This document shows positions 19,066-27,212 of a stretch of DNA of 64,000 bases, piece by piece (within the stretch, counting starts at the first letter, position 1; each line of letters starts with the position of its first letter). Made by a program: the position numbers and the translations under genes. Origin of the DNA: Bradyrhizobium sp. (GTDB lineage: Bacteria > Pseudomonadota > Alphaproteobacteria > Rhizobiales > Xanthobacteraceae). The notes under the pieces were generated by a model, which ran no database searches, was not told the origin of the DNA, and saw nothing but the letters and a program-made list of their open reading frames with translations. The stretch lies in contig NZ_DAHUXJ010000078.1 of assembly GCF_027307225.1 (NCBI RefSeq), positions 62,001 through 126,000 on the forward strand, written 5' to 3'.

Positions 19066-20343
19066 ATGACATTTCGAGGCATCGGCGCTCTGCGTTTTCA
19101 TTTCGCGGCGCTCGTGCTTTTGCTGGTCGCGACCGCGGGCAGCATCGCGTCGGCGGAAACTCCGCTTACCGCTTCTCGCCGATTTTCGCAGGACGGCCTC
19201 GCGCATGTCCGCGACTACCTGACCAACGAGGTTGCGACCGGCAAGATTCCAGGCGCCGTGCTTTTAATTCAGCAGCATGGCCGGCAGGTTCTGTTCGAAA
19301 CCTTCGGCGTGAAGGACGTCGAGACCCGGCGTCCGATGACAAAGGATGCGATCTTTCGGCTTTATTCGATGTCGAAGCCGGTCACGTCGGTCGCCGCCAT
19401 GATGCTGGTCGATGACGGCAAGATGTCGCTCGACGATCCCCTGTCGAAGTTCATTCCCGCTTTCGCCGACACGAAGGTGGCCGTCGAGAAGCGTGACGCG
19501 AACGGCAAGGTTGAGTTGGCGACCGAGCCGCTGGCGCGCCCGATCAAAATCCTGGACCTTCTGCGCCAGACCTCCGGCATCACTTACGGGTTTTATGGCG
19601 ATAGCGCCGTTCGGAAACTCTATGGTGCCGCTCGGCTGTACGCTGGCGATGTCGATAACGCACAGCTTGCCGAACGGATCGCGAAGCTGCCTCTCGCCGA
19701 GCAGCCCGGCACGTTGTGGGATTATGGGCATTCGACCGACATCCTCGGCCGCGTCATCGAGGTCATCTCCGGAAAATCGCTTTATGAATTCGACAAGGAG
19801 CGGCTGCTTGATCCCCTCGGCATGCCTGATACGGCTTTCAAGGTCGACGATTCTAAACGCTCGCGCATCGCGGAGCCGCTACCCGGCGATATCGCGTTGA
19901 GCACGATCAAAGGACTCGGCGATCCGGTTCGGCGGCGCCGCTGGCAATCGGGCGGGGGAGGGATGGTCGGGACGGCAGCCGATTACGCGCGCTTCGCGCA
20001 GATGCTGCTGAATGGCGGGACGCTCGACGGCAGACGGTATCTCAAACCCGAGACGGTCAATCTGATGACGTCAGATCTCGTGCCGCCGCAATCCGGGATC
20101 GCGCGCGACTACTATTACTTTCCGAGCGGCGACAGCGGCTTTGGGCTCGGCTTTGCCGTTCGAGTGGTTCAGGATCCGCTGCTGCCGACGGGAGAATATC
20201 GCTGGGACGGCGCCGGCGGCACGTTCTTCTTCGTCGATCCCAAGGATGACCTGTTTGCAGTCTGCATGATGCAGTCGCTTTCGCAACGCCAGCGTATTCA
20301 GATCGAATTGAAGAAGCTGATCTATCAGGCGTTGGAAAAGTAA
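19066..20343 (+). CDS. serine hydrolase, beta-lactamase/class C family
   Basis: This is a 425-residue exported protein. Residues 1-30 form a signal peptide (RFHFAALVLLLVATAGSIASAE). The catalytic SxxK is in FRLYSMSKPVTSVAAM, with LLRQTSGITYGFY downstream and WDYGHSTDILGRVIEVISG providing the tyrosine motif. This family includes D-aminopeptidases, esterases and penicillin-recognising enzymes, so the substrate is open. It starts 46 bases after the macro gene and converges with the aldolase gene. Confidence 0.9.
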   Translation: MTFRGIGALRFHFAALVLLLVATAGSIASAETPLTASRRFSQDGLAHVRDYLTNEVATGKIPGAVLLIQQHGRQVLFETFGVKDVETRRPMTKDAIFRLYSMSKPVTSVAAMMLVDDGKMSLDDPLSKFIPAFADTKVAVEKRDANGKVELATEPLARPIKILDLLRQTSGITYGFYGDSAVRKLYGAARLYAGDVDNAQLAERIAKLPLAEQPGTLWDYGHSTDILGRVIEVISGKSLYEFDKERLLDPLGMPDTAFKVDDSKRSRIAEPLPGDIALSTIKGLGDPVRRRRWQSGGGGMVGTAADYARFAQMLLNGGTLDGRRYLKPETVNLMTSDLVPPQSGIARDYYYFPSGDSGFGLGFAVRVVQDPLLPTGEYRWDGAGGTFFFVDPKDDLFAVCMMQSLSQRQRIQIELKKLIYQALEK

Positions 20344-20347
20344 CGCC

Positions 20348-21418
20348 TTAAACCACCCGCGCGATCTCGCGGACGTGGCCGATCATTTCCTCGATCTGGG
20401 CAGCCGTGACGTCGAGATGGGTGCAGGCGCGGATGCGGCCGTCCATCACGGCTATCTGCACACCACGCTTGTTCAAGGCGGCGACCATGTCGGCGGCGCT
20501 GATGCCCGCGCCGTCCGGCTTGAAGAAAACAAGGTTGGTTTCGGGCTCCTGCACTTCGATGCCCTGGATTTGCGATAGTCCCCGCGCCAAAGTGCGCGCA
20601 TTGGCGTGATCTTCCGCCAACCGGTCGACGTGATGGTCGAGCGCGTAGGTGCAGGCGGCGGCGCAGATGCCGGACTGGCGCATCGAACCGCCCAGGCGCT
20701 GCTTCCAGCGCCAGACCTCGTCGATGAAATCACGTGTGCCGGCGATGACCGCGCCAATCGGCGCGCCGAGACCCTTGGAAAAGTCGATCCAGGCCGAATC
20801 CCAGCCGGCGGTCATGTCGCGCGCACTGATGCCGGTCGCGACGGTGGCGTTCAACAGCCGCGCGCCGTCCATATGGGTGGCAAGTCCGTTGGCTTTCGCG
20901 ATCTTCACGACCTCGTCGAGATCGGCCTTTTTCCAGATTGTCCCGCCGCCGATATTGGCGGTCTGCTCGGCACTGACCAGCGTCTGCGGCGGCTGGTAGC
21001 GCGTGCGCGGATGAAGCGCGGCGCGGAAGGTGTCGGGCGTAAACTTGCCGTCCGCGCCGTGTAGCGGCGTGATCTGGAATCCGCCAAGCGCGGCATGGGC
21101 GCCGCCTTCGCGCGCGATGATGTGGGCGGAGAACTGCGCCAGGATTTCATCGCCCGGGCGGCAGTGCACCAGCGTTGCCGTCACATTGCACATGGTGCCG
21201 GAGGGCAGAAAGACCGCGGCCTCTTTCCCCATCAGCTCGGCAACGCGATCGCAGAGCAGGTTGGCGGAAGGATCGTCGCCGACCTGCTCGTCGCCGACTT
21301 CAGCGCGCGCCATCGCTTCGCGCATTCCCGGTGTGGGTCGGGTCTGGGTGTCTGACAGCAGGTTGATGCGGACGGGCGGCGCCTTGAGATCGCGGCGGGC
21401 GGGGGTGTAGTAGGTCAT
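20348..21418 (-). CDS. threonine aldolase family PLP enzyme
   Basis: This 356-residue fold-type I PLP enzyme cleaves L-(allo-)threonine or another beta-hydroxy amino acid to glycine and an aldehyde. Motifs: INLLSDTQTRPTPGMREAM at the N-terminus, VGDDPSANLLCDRVAELMGKE, FLPSGTMCN, HMDGARLLNA (Asp to pyridine N) and DFSKGLGAPIGA with the cofactor Lys. Length and order of motifs fit the low-specificity type. Cytoplasmic; no linked pathway genes. Confidence 0.92.
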   Translation of the reverse strand: MTYYTPARRDLKAPPVRINLLSDTQTRPTPGMREAMARAEVGDEQVGDDPSANLLCDRVAELMGKEAAVFLPSGTMCNVTATLVHCRPGDEILAQFSAHIIAREGGAHAALGGFQITPLHGADGKFTPDTFRAALHPRTRYQPPQTLVSAEQTANIGGGTIWKKADLDEVVKIAKANGLATHMDGARLLNATVATGISARDMTAGWDSAWIDFSKGLGAPIGAVIAGTRDFIDEVWRWKQRLGGSMRQSGICAAACTYALDHHVDRLAEDHANARTLARGLSQIQGIEVQEPETNLVFFKPDGAGISAADMVAALNKRGVQIAVMDGRIRACTHLDVTAAQIEEMIGHVREIARVV

Positions 21419-21439
21419 GGGATGATGTCTCTCAGCATG

Positions 21440-21521
21440 GTCATTCCGGGATGGTCCAATGGACCAGACCCGGAATCTCGAGATTCCGGGCTCGCTCGCT
21501 TCGCTCGCGCCCCGGAATGAC
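21440..21521. repeat. interspersed repeat, GTCATTCCGGG type
   Basis: It begins GTCATTCCGGG and ends CCCCGGAATGAC, with internal CCCGGAATCTCGAGATTCCGGG, a perfect palindrome. It belongs with the element at 3766-3903 and lies between the aldolase gene and the rpsD terminator. Confidence 0.75.
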
Positions 21522-21547
21522 TTTGTTTTACAAAGTCATCTTACCGA

Positions 21548-21577
21548 AACAAAAGGCCCCGGCGAAACCGGGGCCTT
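21548..21577 (-). terminator. rpsD intrinsic terminator
   Basis: On the minus strand the 10-bp stem AAGGCCCCGG/CCGGGGCCTT with a TTTCG loop is followed by TTGTTTCGG, 27 bases downstream of the rpsD stop. Confidence 0.9.
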
Positions 21578-21603
21578 GATCTCACGTCATATGCAAAATC
21601 ACA

Positions 21604-22221
21604 TCAGCGCGAATAGAATTCGACGATCAGATGCGGCTCCATCTGCACCGCGAACGGCACGTCCGCCAAAGCGGGGATACGGACGAATTTCGCGGTCATC
21701 TTGCCGTGATCAACTTCCAGATAATCGGGCACGTCGCGCTCGGGAAGCTGGTTCGCTTCAAGGACGTGCGTCAGTTGCTTGGAGGATTCCTTGACCTCGA
21801 CGAGATCTCCGACCTTTAGCTTGTAGCTCGAGACATTGACCTTGCGGCCGTTCACCTTGACATGGCCGTGATTGATGAACTGGCGGGCGGCAAACATCGT
21901 GGCGACGAACTTGGCGCGGAACACGACGCTGTCGAGACGGCGCTCGAGCAGGCCGATCAGGTTCTCGCCGGTGTCGCCCTTCATCCGACCGGCCTCGACG
22001 TAGACACCGTGGAACTGGCGTTCGCTGATGTTGGCGTAATAGCCCTTCAGCTTCTGCTTGGCACGCAGCTGCACGCCGAAATCTGACAGCTTGCCCTTGC
22101 GGCGCTGGCCATGCTGACCGGGGCCGTATTCCCGGCGGTTCACGGGGCTCTTGGGGCGGCCCCAGATATTCTGGCCCATACGGCGGTCGATCTTGTATTT
22201 AGCCTCACTGCGCTTTGTCAT
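21604..22221 (-). CDS. rpsD: 30S ribosomal protein S4
   Basis: This 205-residue protein is a primary 16S rRNA-binding protein of the small subunit. It opens [21 protein letters not shown], has the rhizobial [26 protein letters not shown], and the S4 RNA-binding domain ESRLDSVV-like segment [36 protein letters not shown]. It ends HLIVEFYSR. Full length with its own terminator, so it is monocistronic. Confidence 0.97.
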   Translation of the reverse strand: MTKRSEAKYKIDRRMGQNIWGRPKSPVNRREYGPGQHGQRRKGKLSDFGVQLRAKQKLKGYYANISERQFHGVYVEAGRMKGDTGENLIGLLERRLDSVVFRAKFVATMFAARQFINHGHVKVNGRKVNVSSYKLKVGDLVEVKESSKQLTHVLEANQLPERDVPDYLEVDHGKMTAKFVRIPALADVPFAVQMEPHLIVEFYSR

Positions 22222-22432
22222 CGCGTCCTCTTAACGGTTGGATTTGAGGAGACGCGCCCTCCTGTGCAGCCGGGATTTCCCCGGGATGCCGACAGGTCCG
22301 AGCCCTAAAGCTTGAAGGGGCGGACCACGGGTCGCGAAACGCTTCGCGGGCCGAAGCCGGCCCGCGAGCAAGGCGGTTTCTAGGGCAGAAACGGCCGAAC
22401 TGTCAACGCAAATGGCGCCGCGTTTGGGCAGT
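22222..22432 (-). other. rpsD leader region
   Basis: The 211 bases between the E2-like gene stop and the rpsD ATG contain a 9-bp perfect stem (CGCGGGCCG at 22345-22353, CGGCCCGCG at 22358-22366). S4 controls its own synthesis in other bacteria through leader RNA, so this could be regulatory. There is no recognisable known motif. Confidence 0.35.
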
Positions 22433-23167
22433 TTATGCCAGGATTTCGGCCGAAATCTCGGTATTCAGCACCTGTTCCAGCCGGCTCAGCACCCGCGCGA
22501 TAACAGCGGCGTCGGTAACCCGGTGATCCCAGCGCAGGACGACGTCGATCTTGTTGTCCGGCCCGGCCACGCCATAACTCAGCAGGAACGGACCTGTGCT
22601 GAGCGCATGAAGCTCGCCGGTGCCGAAGGCCGACACGGAGGTCACCCCGAAACTTCCGAAGTTGTTGGCGCGCATGCGCCCGACATTAAGCCCAATGGTC
22701 CAGCTCAGGCGGCGCAACAGCAGCGGCAGGCGGCTCGCCACCAGGATCTTGCGGAAGGAGGGGATTTGGTCGATCGGCGCATTCTTCGCACGCCGGATCG
22801 CTGCGTCGATATCAGCCAGCGGCTGCTCCTCGGGCGAGGCGACCTTCTCCGGTAGAATGCATTCTTCGCCATCTTCGACCCGCGCCACCGCGACCATGGC
22901 GATGCTGCGTGGCAGCTCGAAGAAATGCGGCCAGGGCAATTTGACATAGAGCGTGCGCAGCACCGGCTCGTCTTTCGCGACGATCGCAAATGCCTTGACG
23001 AACATCGCCGCCCAGCCGGGTGCGGAAGCAGCCTTGGCGCGCGCGGCCATCAGAGGAGCGATATCAAGCGAGCGCGACAGCGTGATAAAGGGCACACGCA
23101 TCGACGCGTGCATGAGGTCGACGATGAAGATGCGCAGCAGTGATATTTTTCGCGTCGTCCCACGCAT
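22433..23167 (-). CDS. 2-oxoacid dehydrogenase E2-like acyltransferase domain protein
   Basis: This 244-residue protein corresponds to the catalytic core of E2 acyltransferases only. MHASMRVPFITLSRSLDI matches the entrance strand of the CAT domain, FGSFGVTSVSAFGTGELHALSTGP the core, and DHRVTDAAVIARVLSRLE the active-site helix, where the His and Asp of HxxxDG are kept and Gly is Ala. There is no lipoyl or subunit-binding domain and no dehydrogenase gene nearby, so it is not a standard E2 subunit. Substrate unknown. Confidence 0.75.
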   Translation of the reverse strand: MRGTTRKISLLRIFIVDLMHASMRVPFITLSRSLDIAPLMAARAKAASAPGWAAMFVKAFAIVAKDEPVLRTLYVKLPWPHFFELPRSIAMVAVARVEDGEECILPEKVASPEEQPLADIDAAIRRAKNAPIDQIPSFRKILVASRLPLLLRRLSWTIGLNVGRMRANNFGSFGVTSVSAFGTGELHALSTGPFLLSYGVAGPDNKIDVVLRWDHRVTDAAVIARVLSRLEQVLNTEISAEILA

Positions 23168-23211
23168 CGTTCAGCTCAGTTGCCTTTGGTGGTGAGGTTT
23201 TCGGGCGCGAC

Positions 23212-23242
23212 TTTATCGACCGTGAGATGAACCGTCGATAAA
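23212..23242. promoter_or_regulatory. perfect 9-bp inverted repeat between murI and the E2-like gene
   Basis: TTTATCGAC (23212-23220) and GTCGATAAA (23234-23242) are perfect inverted copies separated by 13 bases. They sit 45 bases upstream of the E2-like gene start, in an AT-rich patch (ATATGAAACATATATGGAAATAT). This could be an operator or a short hairpin; no family can be named. Confidence 0.4.
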
Positions 23243-23278
23243 CATATGAAACATATATGGAAATATAAGAAACGTGGC

Positions 23279-24076
23279 TTAGGCCGGGACGCGGCCGCCG
23301 AAGAAGGGCGTCAGCGCCGCATTAAGCCGGTGCGGCCGCCCCGAGGTAAAAATCATTTTGGCCTCGACCTCGTCCGGCGTGCCAAGGGCCTTGGGAAGCA
23401 GGCTGGTCACCCGCCTTGCGATGGCCGGCGCCGGGTCGATCCAGTCGACCGGCCAGGGCGCCAGTTTGTTCAGCCGGTCCAGCAACAACGGATAATGGGT
23501 GCAGGCGAGCACAATCGTATCTGTTCGCTTTGAAGCATCAGCGCCGGCACCGACGAAACACGGCATAAACTCGGCCAGGATTTCCTCATCGCTGACTGCG
23601 CCGCCGCTTAGCGCCGTTTCAGCCAGCGCCGCCAGTTCCGCCGAGCCCACCAGCGTCACCTCACAGCCCTGCGCGAAATCGCGGATCAAGGCTTGGGTAT
23701 ATTCGCGTTTCACCGTGGCTTTGGTGCCGAGCACGGAAACCCGCTTGGTCTTTGAACTGGCGCAGGCCGGCTTGATCGCGGGGACGGTCCCGACAAAGGG
23801 CCCCGCGTAGGCGGAGCGCAAATGGGCCATGACCGAGACGGACATTGTGTTACAGGCGATCACGACGAGATCGGGGTGATGCTTTGAAATCAGATCGCCG
23901 ATCAGGGGCACCACGCGGTCGATGATTTCGTCCTCGCTGTGATGGCCGTATGGAAAAAATGCGTCATCAGCGACGTATAGATATCGTGCGTCAGGGCGTG
24001 CCCGCACGACCTCGCGCAACACCGTCAGGCCGCCAAGGCCGGAATCGAAAACAAGAATGGTCGGGCGCTGTTTCAT
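23279..24076 (-). CDS. murI: glutamate racemase
   Basis: This 265-residue enzyme supplies D-glutamate for peptidoglycan. It shows VFDSGLGGLTVLREV near the N-terminus, DDAFFPYG, the first catalytic Cys in VIACNTMSV and the second in VLACTHYPLLL. Length is normal. ATG at 24076. No operon partner: purB lies upstream on the same strand after a 146-base gap. Confidence 0.95.
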   Translation of the reverse strand: MKQRPTILVFDSGLGGLTVLREVVRARPDARYLYVADDAFFPYGHHSEDEIIDRVVPLIGDLISKHHPDLVVIACNTMSVSVMAHLRSAYAGPFVGTVPAIKPACASSKTKRVSVLGTKATVKREYTQALIRDFAQGCEVTLVGSAELAALAETALSGGAVSDEEILAEFMPCFVGAGADASKRTDTIVLACTHYPLLLDRLNKLAPWPVDWIDPAPAIARRVTSLLPKALGTPDEVEAKMIFTSGRPHRLNAALTPFFGGRVPA

Positions 24077-24222
24077 GAAAAAATTATCGTAGCTGATCCG
24101 TGGTTACCTTTCAGTTGTTTTTGCGAGCGGGGGGCTGGAGGGATAACTATCGCTTTGCAGCGGTTTTAAGAAAGTGCCGCTAAATCGGGCACGGCCAGTC
24201 ATGATTTAATGTAGTCACGAGT

Positions 24223-25530
24223 TCAGGCTTTGCCGAACACGCGCTTGAAGATCGTGTCGACGTGCTTGAGGTGATAGCCGAGGTCGAATTGCTCCTCGAT
24301 CTCGGCATCCGTCAGATATTTTTTGACGCCGGTGTCGTTCTTCAGAAGCGTCTGGAAGTCGCCTTCGCCGCGCCAGACCGGCATCGCGTTGCGCTGCACG
24401 AGCTTGTAGGCGTCCTCTCTGCTCGCACCCTTTTGCGTCAACGCGATCAATACCCTCTGCGAATGCACGAGGCCGCCGAGGCGATCGAGATTCTTCTGCA
24501 TGTTTTCCGGGTAGACCAGCAGCTTCTCGACGAGTCCGGCGAGGCGGTTGAGCGCGAAGTCGAGCGTCACCGTCGCATCGGGTCCGATCATGCGCTCGGC
24601 AGAAGAGTGCGAGATGTCGCGCTCATGCCAGAGCACGACGTTTTCCAGCGCCGGCGTCACATAGGCGCGCACCATCCGCGAGAGGCCTGAGAGATTCTCC
24701 GACAGCACCGGATTTCGCTTGTGCGGCATCGCCGAGGAGCCCTTCTGGCCCTCGGAGAAGAACTCTTCGGCCTCCAGCACTTCGGTGCGCTGCAGATGGC
24801 GGATTTCGATGGCCAGACGCTCGACCGAAGAGGCGATGACGCCGAGCGTGGCAAAATACATCGCGTGGCGGTCACGCGGGATTACCTGCGTGGAGATGGG
24901 CTCCGGCCGCAGGCCCATCGCTTTCGCAACGTGCTCCTCCACGCGCGGATCGATCTGGGCAAAGGTGCCGACTGCGCCCGAAATCGCGCAGGTCGCAACT
25001 TCGTGGCGCGCGGCGAGTAGCCGTTCGCGGGCGCGCGAAAATTCGGCATAGGCGTAAGCGAGTTTCAGCCCGAATGTCACAGGCTCGGCATGGATGCCGT
25101 GCGAGCGGCCGATGGTCGGCGTCATCTTGTGCTCAAAGGCGCGCTTCTTCAGAGCGGCGAGCACCTTGTCGATGCCGATGACCAGAAGGTCGGCGGCGCG
25201 AGTCAGCTGCACGTTGAGGCAGGTGTCGAGCACGTCCGATGACGTCATGCCCTGGTGGACGAAGCGCGCTTCGGGGCCGACGATTTCGGCGAGGTGGGTG
25301 AGAAAGGCGATGACGTCGTGCTTGGTCTCCCGCTCGATCTCGTCGATCCGCGCCACGTCGAAGGTCGCATTCTTCGCTTTGGCCCAGATGGTCTTTGCCG
25401 CCTCCCTGGGAATGACCCCCAATTCTGCCAGTGCGTCAGCGGCATGCGCCTCGATCTCGAACCAGATCTTGAAGCGGGTCTGGGGCTCCCAGATGGCTGC
25501 CATTTCCGGGCGGGTGTAGCGGGGGATCAT
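24223..25530 (-). CDS. purB: adenylosuccinate lyase
   Basis: This 435-residue fumarase/aspartase-superfamily enzyme cleaves SAICAR and adenylosuccinate in purine synthesis. It has MIPRYTRPEMAAIWEPQTRFKIW at the N-terminus, THLAEIVGPEARFVHQGMTSSDVLDT, GRSHGIHAEPVTFG and the signature GQKGSSAMPHKRNPVLSENL with the catalytic Ser. The start at 25530 gives the usual length; upstream in-frame residues are not conserved. Confidence 0.96.
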   Translation of the reverse strand: MIPRYTRPEMAAIWEPQTRFKIWFEIEAHAADALAELGVIPREAAKTIWAKAKNATFDVARIDEIERETKHDVIAFLTHLAEIVGPEARFVHQGMTSSDVLDTCLNVQLTRAADLLVIGIDKVLAALKKRAFEHKMTPTIGRSHGIHAEPVTFGLKLAYAYAEFSRARERLLAARHEVATCAISGAVGTFAQIDPRVEEHVAKAMGLRPEPISTQVIPRDRHAMYFATLGVIASSVERLAIEIRHLQRTEVLEAEEFFSEGQKGSSAMPHKRNPVLSENLSGLSRMVRAYVTPALENVVLWHERDISHSSAERMIGPDATVTLDFALNRLAGLVEKLLVYPENMQKNLDRLGGLVHSQRVLIALTQKGASREDAYKLVQRNAMPVWRGEGDFQTLLKNDTGVKKYLTDAEIEEQFDLGYHLKHVDTIFKRVFGKA

Positions 25531-25664
25531 TGGGTGGCTCAGAGGTTTTTCGAGGGGATTACCGGGCTTTAGCAGAGCGGGTGAGGGGTGACAAACGAGG
25601 CTCCGAAGGCGCGCCGCTTTTCCCCATGGAAGCGTCCGGACAGCTTTCAATCACATAATATTGA

Positions 25665-25704
25665 CTGACAGATATTGAAATCTGTTAGCGAGAAGTCCTA
25701 TATT
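25665..25704 (+). promoter_or_regulatory. sigma-70-like promoter with overlapping palindromic operator
   Basis: TTGAAA (25675-25680) and TATATT (25699-25704) are 18 bases apart. An inverted repeat CTGACAGA (25665-25672) / TCTGTTAG (25681-25688), 7 of 8 pairs matching, flanks and overlaps the -35 box. It drives the 33-aa ORF and the TetR gene. This is the layout of autorepression by a TetR protein. Confidence 0.6.
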
Positions 25705-25782
25705 GGCCGTGACGCCTTATCCAGGGTCCCCCGGCCGGGCCGTTAACAGCGGCAAGCCGGGGCAAGTTACGAGGACTTCGCC

Positions 25783-25884
25783 ATGACATTCGAAATTTTA
25801 CACCTAACCGCCCAGATCCAGCGCTGGCTCAACCAGCGGATCGCCCGCCATCTGGCCGAACAGGCCGAGAGGTTTGCCCGCTAA
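25783..25884 (+). CDS. 33-residue protein upstream of TetR gene
   Basis: The frame MTFEILHLTAQIQRWLNQRIARHLAEQAERFAR has an ATG at 25783 with GAGG about eight bases upstream and TAA at 25884. It is predicted as one long amphipathic helix rich in Arg, Ala and Gln. It lies between the promoter at 25665-25704 and the TetR gene (57 bases on), so it is the first gene of that transcript. It may be a real microprotein or a translated leader. I do not recognise it. Confidence 0.5.
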   Translation: MTFEILHLTAQIQRWLNQRIARHLAEQAERFAR

Positions 25885-25941
25885 GAGCCGAAATTACCGG
25901 CCAGATATAGGGACAGGCTGACGCCAACAGGAGGTGCGCCG

Positions 25942-26538
25942 ATGAACGAGAACGTGGTTTTGACCCCCGAACGCATTCTGGAGGTCACCGAAGACGTTCT
26001 GCGCCGTTTTGGCCTCGCCAAAGCCACCGTTGTGGACGTTGCGCGTGCGCTCGATGTGAGCCACGGCAGCGTCTATCGCCATTTCCCGAGCAAGGCTTCG
26101 CTCCGCGAGGCTGTCGCCCAACGGTGGCTTGAGCGCGTCTCAACGCCGCTCCGCAGGATCGCCGAGGGCACGGGCCCGGCGCCCGCCAAGTTCGACAAAT
26201 GGCTTCGCGCCCTGTTCTCGGCCAAACAGAAACGCTGTCTCGAAGACCCCGAGATGTTTGCAACCTACCTGACGCTGGCGCGCGAAGCCTGCAAGACGGT
26301 GAAGGGACACCGCGCTTGCCTGACCGACCAGCTCGAGCTGATCCTGTCCGATGGCGTCAAACAGGGCGCGTTCCAGATTGTCGACGTCAAGGTGACCGCG
26401 CAGTCGATCTTCGACGCCGTCACGCGCTTCCATCATCCCGCCCACGCCGACGAGTGGAACGATCCGCAGTTGCCGGCGCGGATCGACGCGGTCATCGCGC
26501 TGGTCCTGAGGGGCATCGAAGCCCCGCGCAAGCGCTAA
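25942..26538 (+). CDS. TetR family transcriptional regulator
   Basis: This 198-residue protein has the N-terminal HTH TVVDVARALDVSHGSVYRHFPSKASLREAV typical of TetR repressors and an all-helical ligand domain. ATG at 25942 has an excellent SD (AGGAGGTG). No obvious target gene lies beside it apart from the 33-aa ORF; the next gene runs the other way. It probably represses its own promoter. Confidence 0.92.
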   Translation: MNENVVLTPERILEVTEDVLRRFGLAKATVVDVARALDVSHGSVYRHFPSKASLREAVAQRWLERVSTPLRRIAEGTGPAPAKFDKWLRALFSAKQKRCLEDPEMFATYLTLAREACKTVKGHRACLTDQLELILSDGVKQGAFQIVDVKVTAQSIFDAVTRFHHPAHADEWNDPQLPARIDAVIALVLRGIEAPRKR

Positions 26539-26555
26539 GCCAGTAACGGGGCCGC

Positions 26556-27209
26556 TTACGGTCCCATCAGGCCACAATCGGCGGCCAGACGCACGAGCTG
26601 GGCGTCAGTCTTGAGGCCGGTCTTGGCCTTGATCATGTAGTGATAGTTTTGAACCGTCTTCAGGCTGAGATTGAGGTTTTGCGCGACCTCTTCCTTGGTA
26701 GCGCCGGCCGCGATTTGCCGCAGGATCTCGATCTCGCGTTCGGCAAGCTGATCAAGCGCGGAGCCTGAAGGCGCAAGACTCTCCAACGCCAGCACCTGCG
26801 CGACGTCGTCGCTCATGGCCCGCTGGCCACGCGCGACGGAGCGGATCGCGCGGATCAGTACCGCGGGCTCGCTGCTCTTGGTGACATAACCGCCGGCGCC
26901 GGCATTGAAGGCCGCTTTCACCAGCGGTGCTTCGCTATGCATGCTGAAGACGAGGATGTGCGCGTGCGCGTCCCGCGCGCGGATATTCCTGATCGCTTCC
27001 AGTCCGCTCGCGCCGGGCATCGAGATGTCCATCACGACGATATCGGGCGAGTGGGCCTTGAAGGCGCTATAGGCGCTCACCGCATTGTCGGCTTCGGCGA
27101 CGACCTGGAAGTCGCTCTGGGTTTCCAGTACACGCCGGTAACCCTGGCGTACGATCGGATGGTCGTCGACCAGCAGGATGGAAATGCCGTTGGGCGAGGC
27201 GGACATCAT
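26556..27209 (-). CDS. NarL/FixJ family response regulator
   Basis: This 217-residue regulator has a REC domain at about 8-125 (SILLVDDHPIVRQGYRR, the phospho-acceptor Asp in IVVMDISMPGASG, switch residues in ILVFSMHSE and GYVTKSSEP) and a LuxR-type HTH at 150-210 (LAEREIEILRQIAAGATKEEVAQNLNLSLKTVQNYHYMIKAK). It starts three bases after the stop of the sensor kinase gene, so they form one unit. Two adjacent ATGs are possible; the first is used. Confidence 0.93.
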   Translation of the reverse strand: MMSASPNGISILLVDDHPIVRQGYRRVLETQSDFQVVAEADNAVSAYSAFKAHSPDIVVMDISMPGASGLEAIRNIRARDAHAHILVFSMHSEAPLVKAAFNAGAGGYVTKSSEPAVLIRAIRSVARGQRAMSDDVAQVLALESLAPSGSALDQLAEREIEILRQIAAGATKEEVAQNLNLSLKTVQNYHYMIKAKTGLKTDAQLVRLAADCGLMGP

Positions 27210-27212
27210 CCG

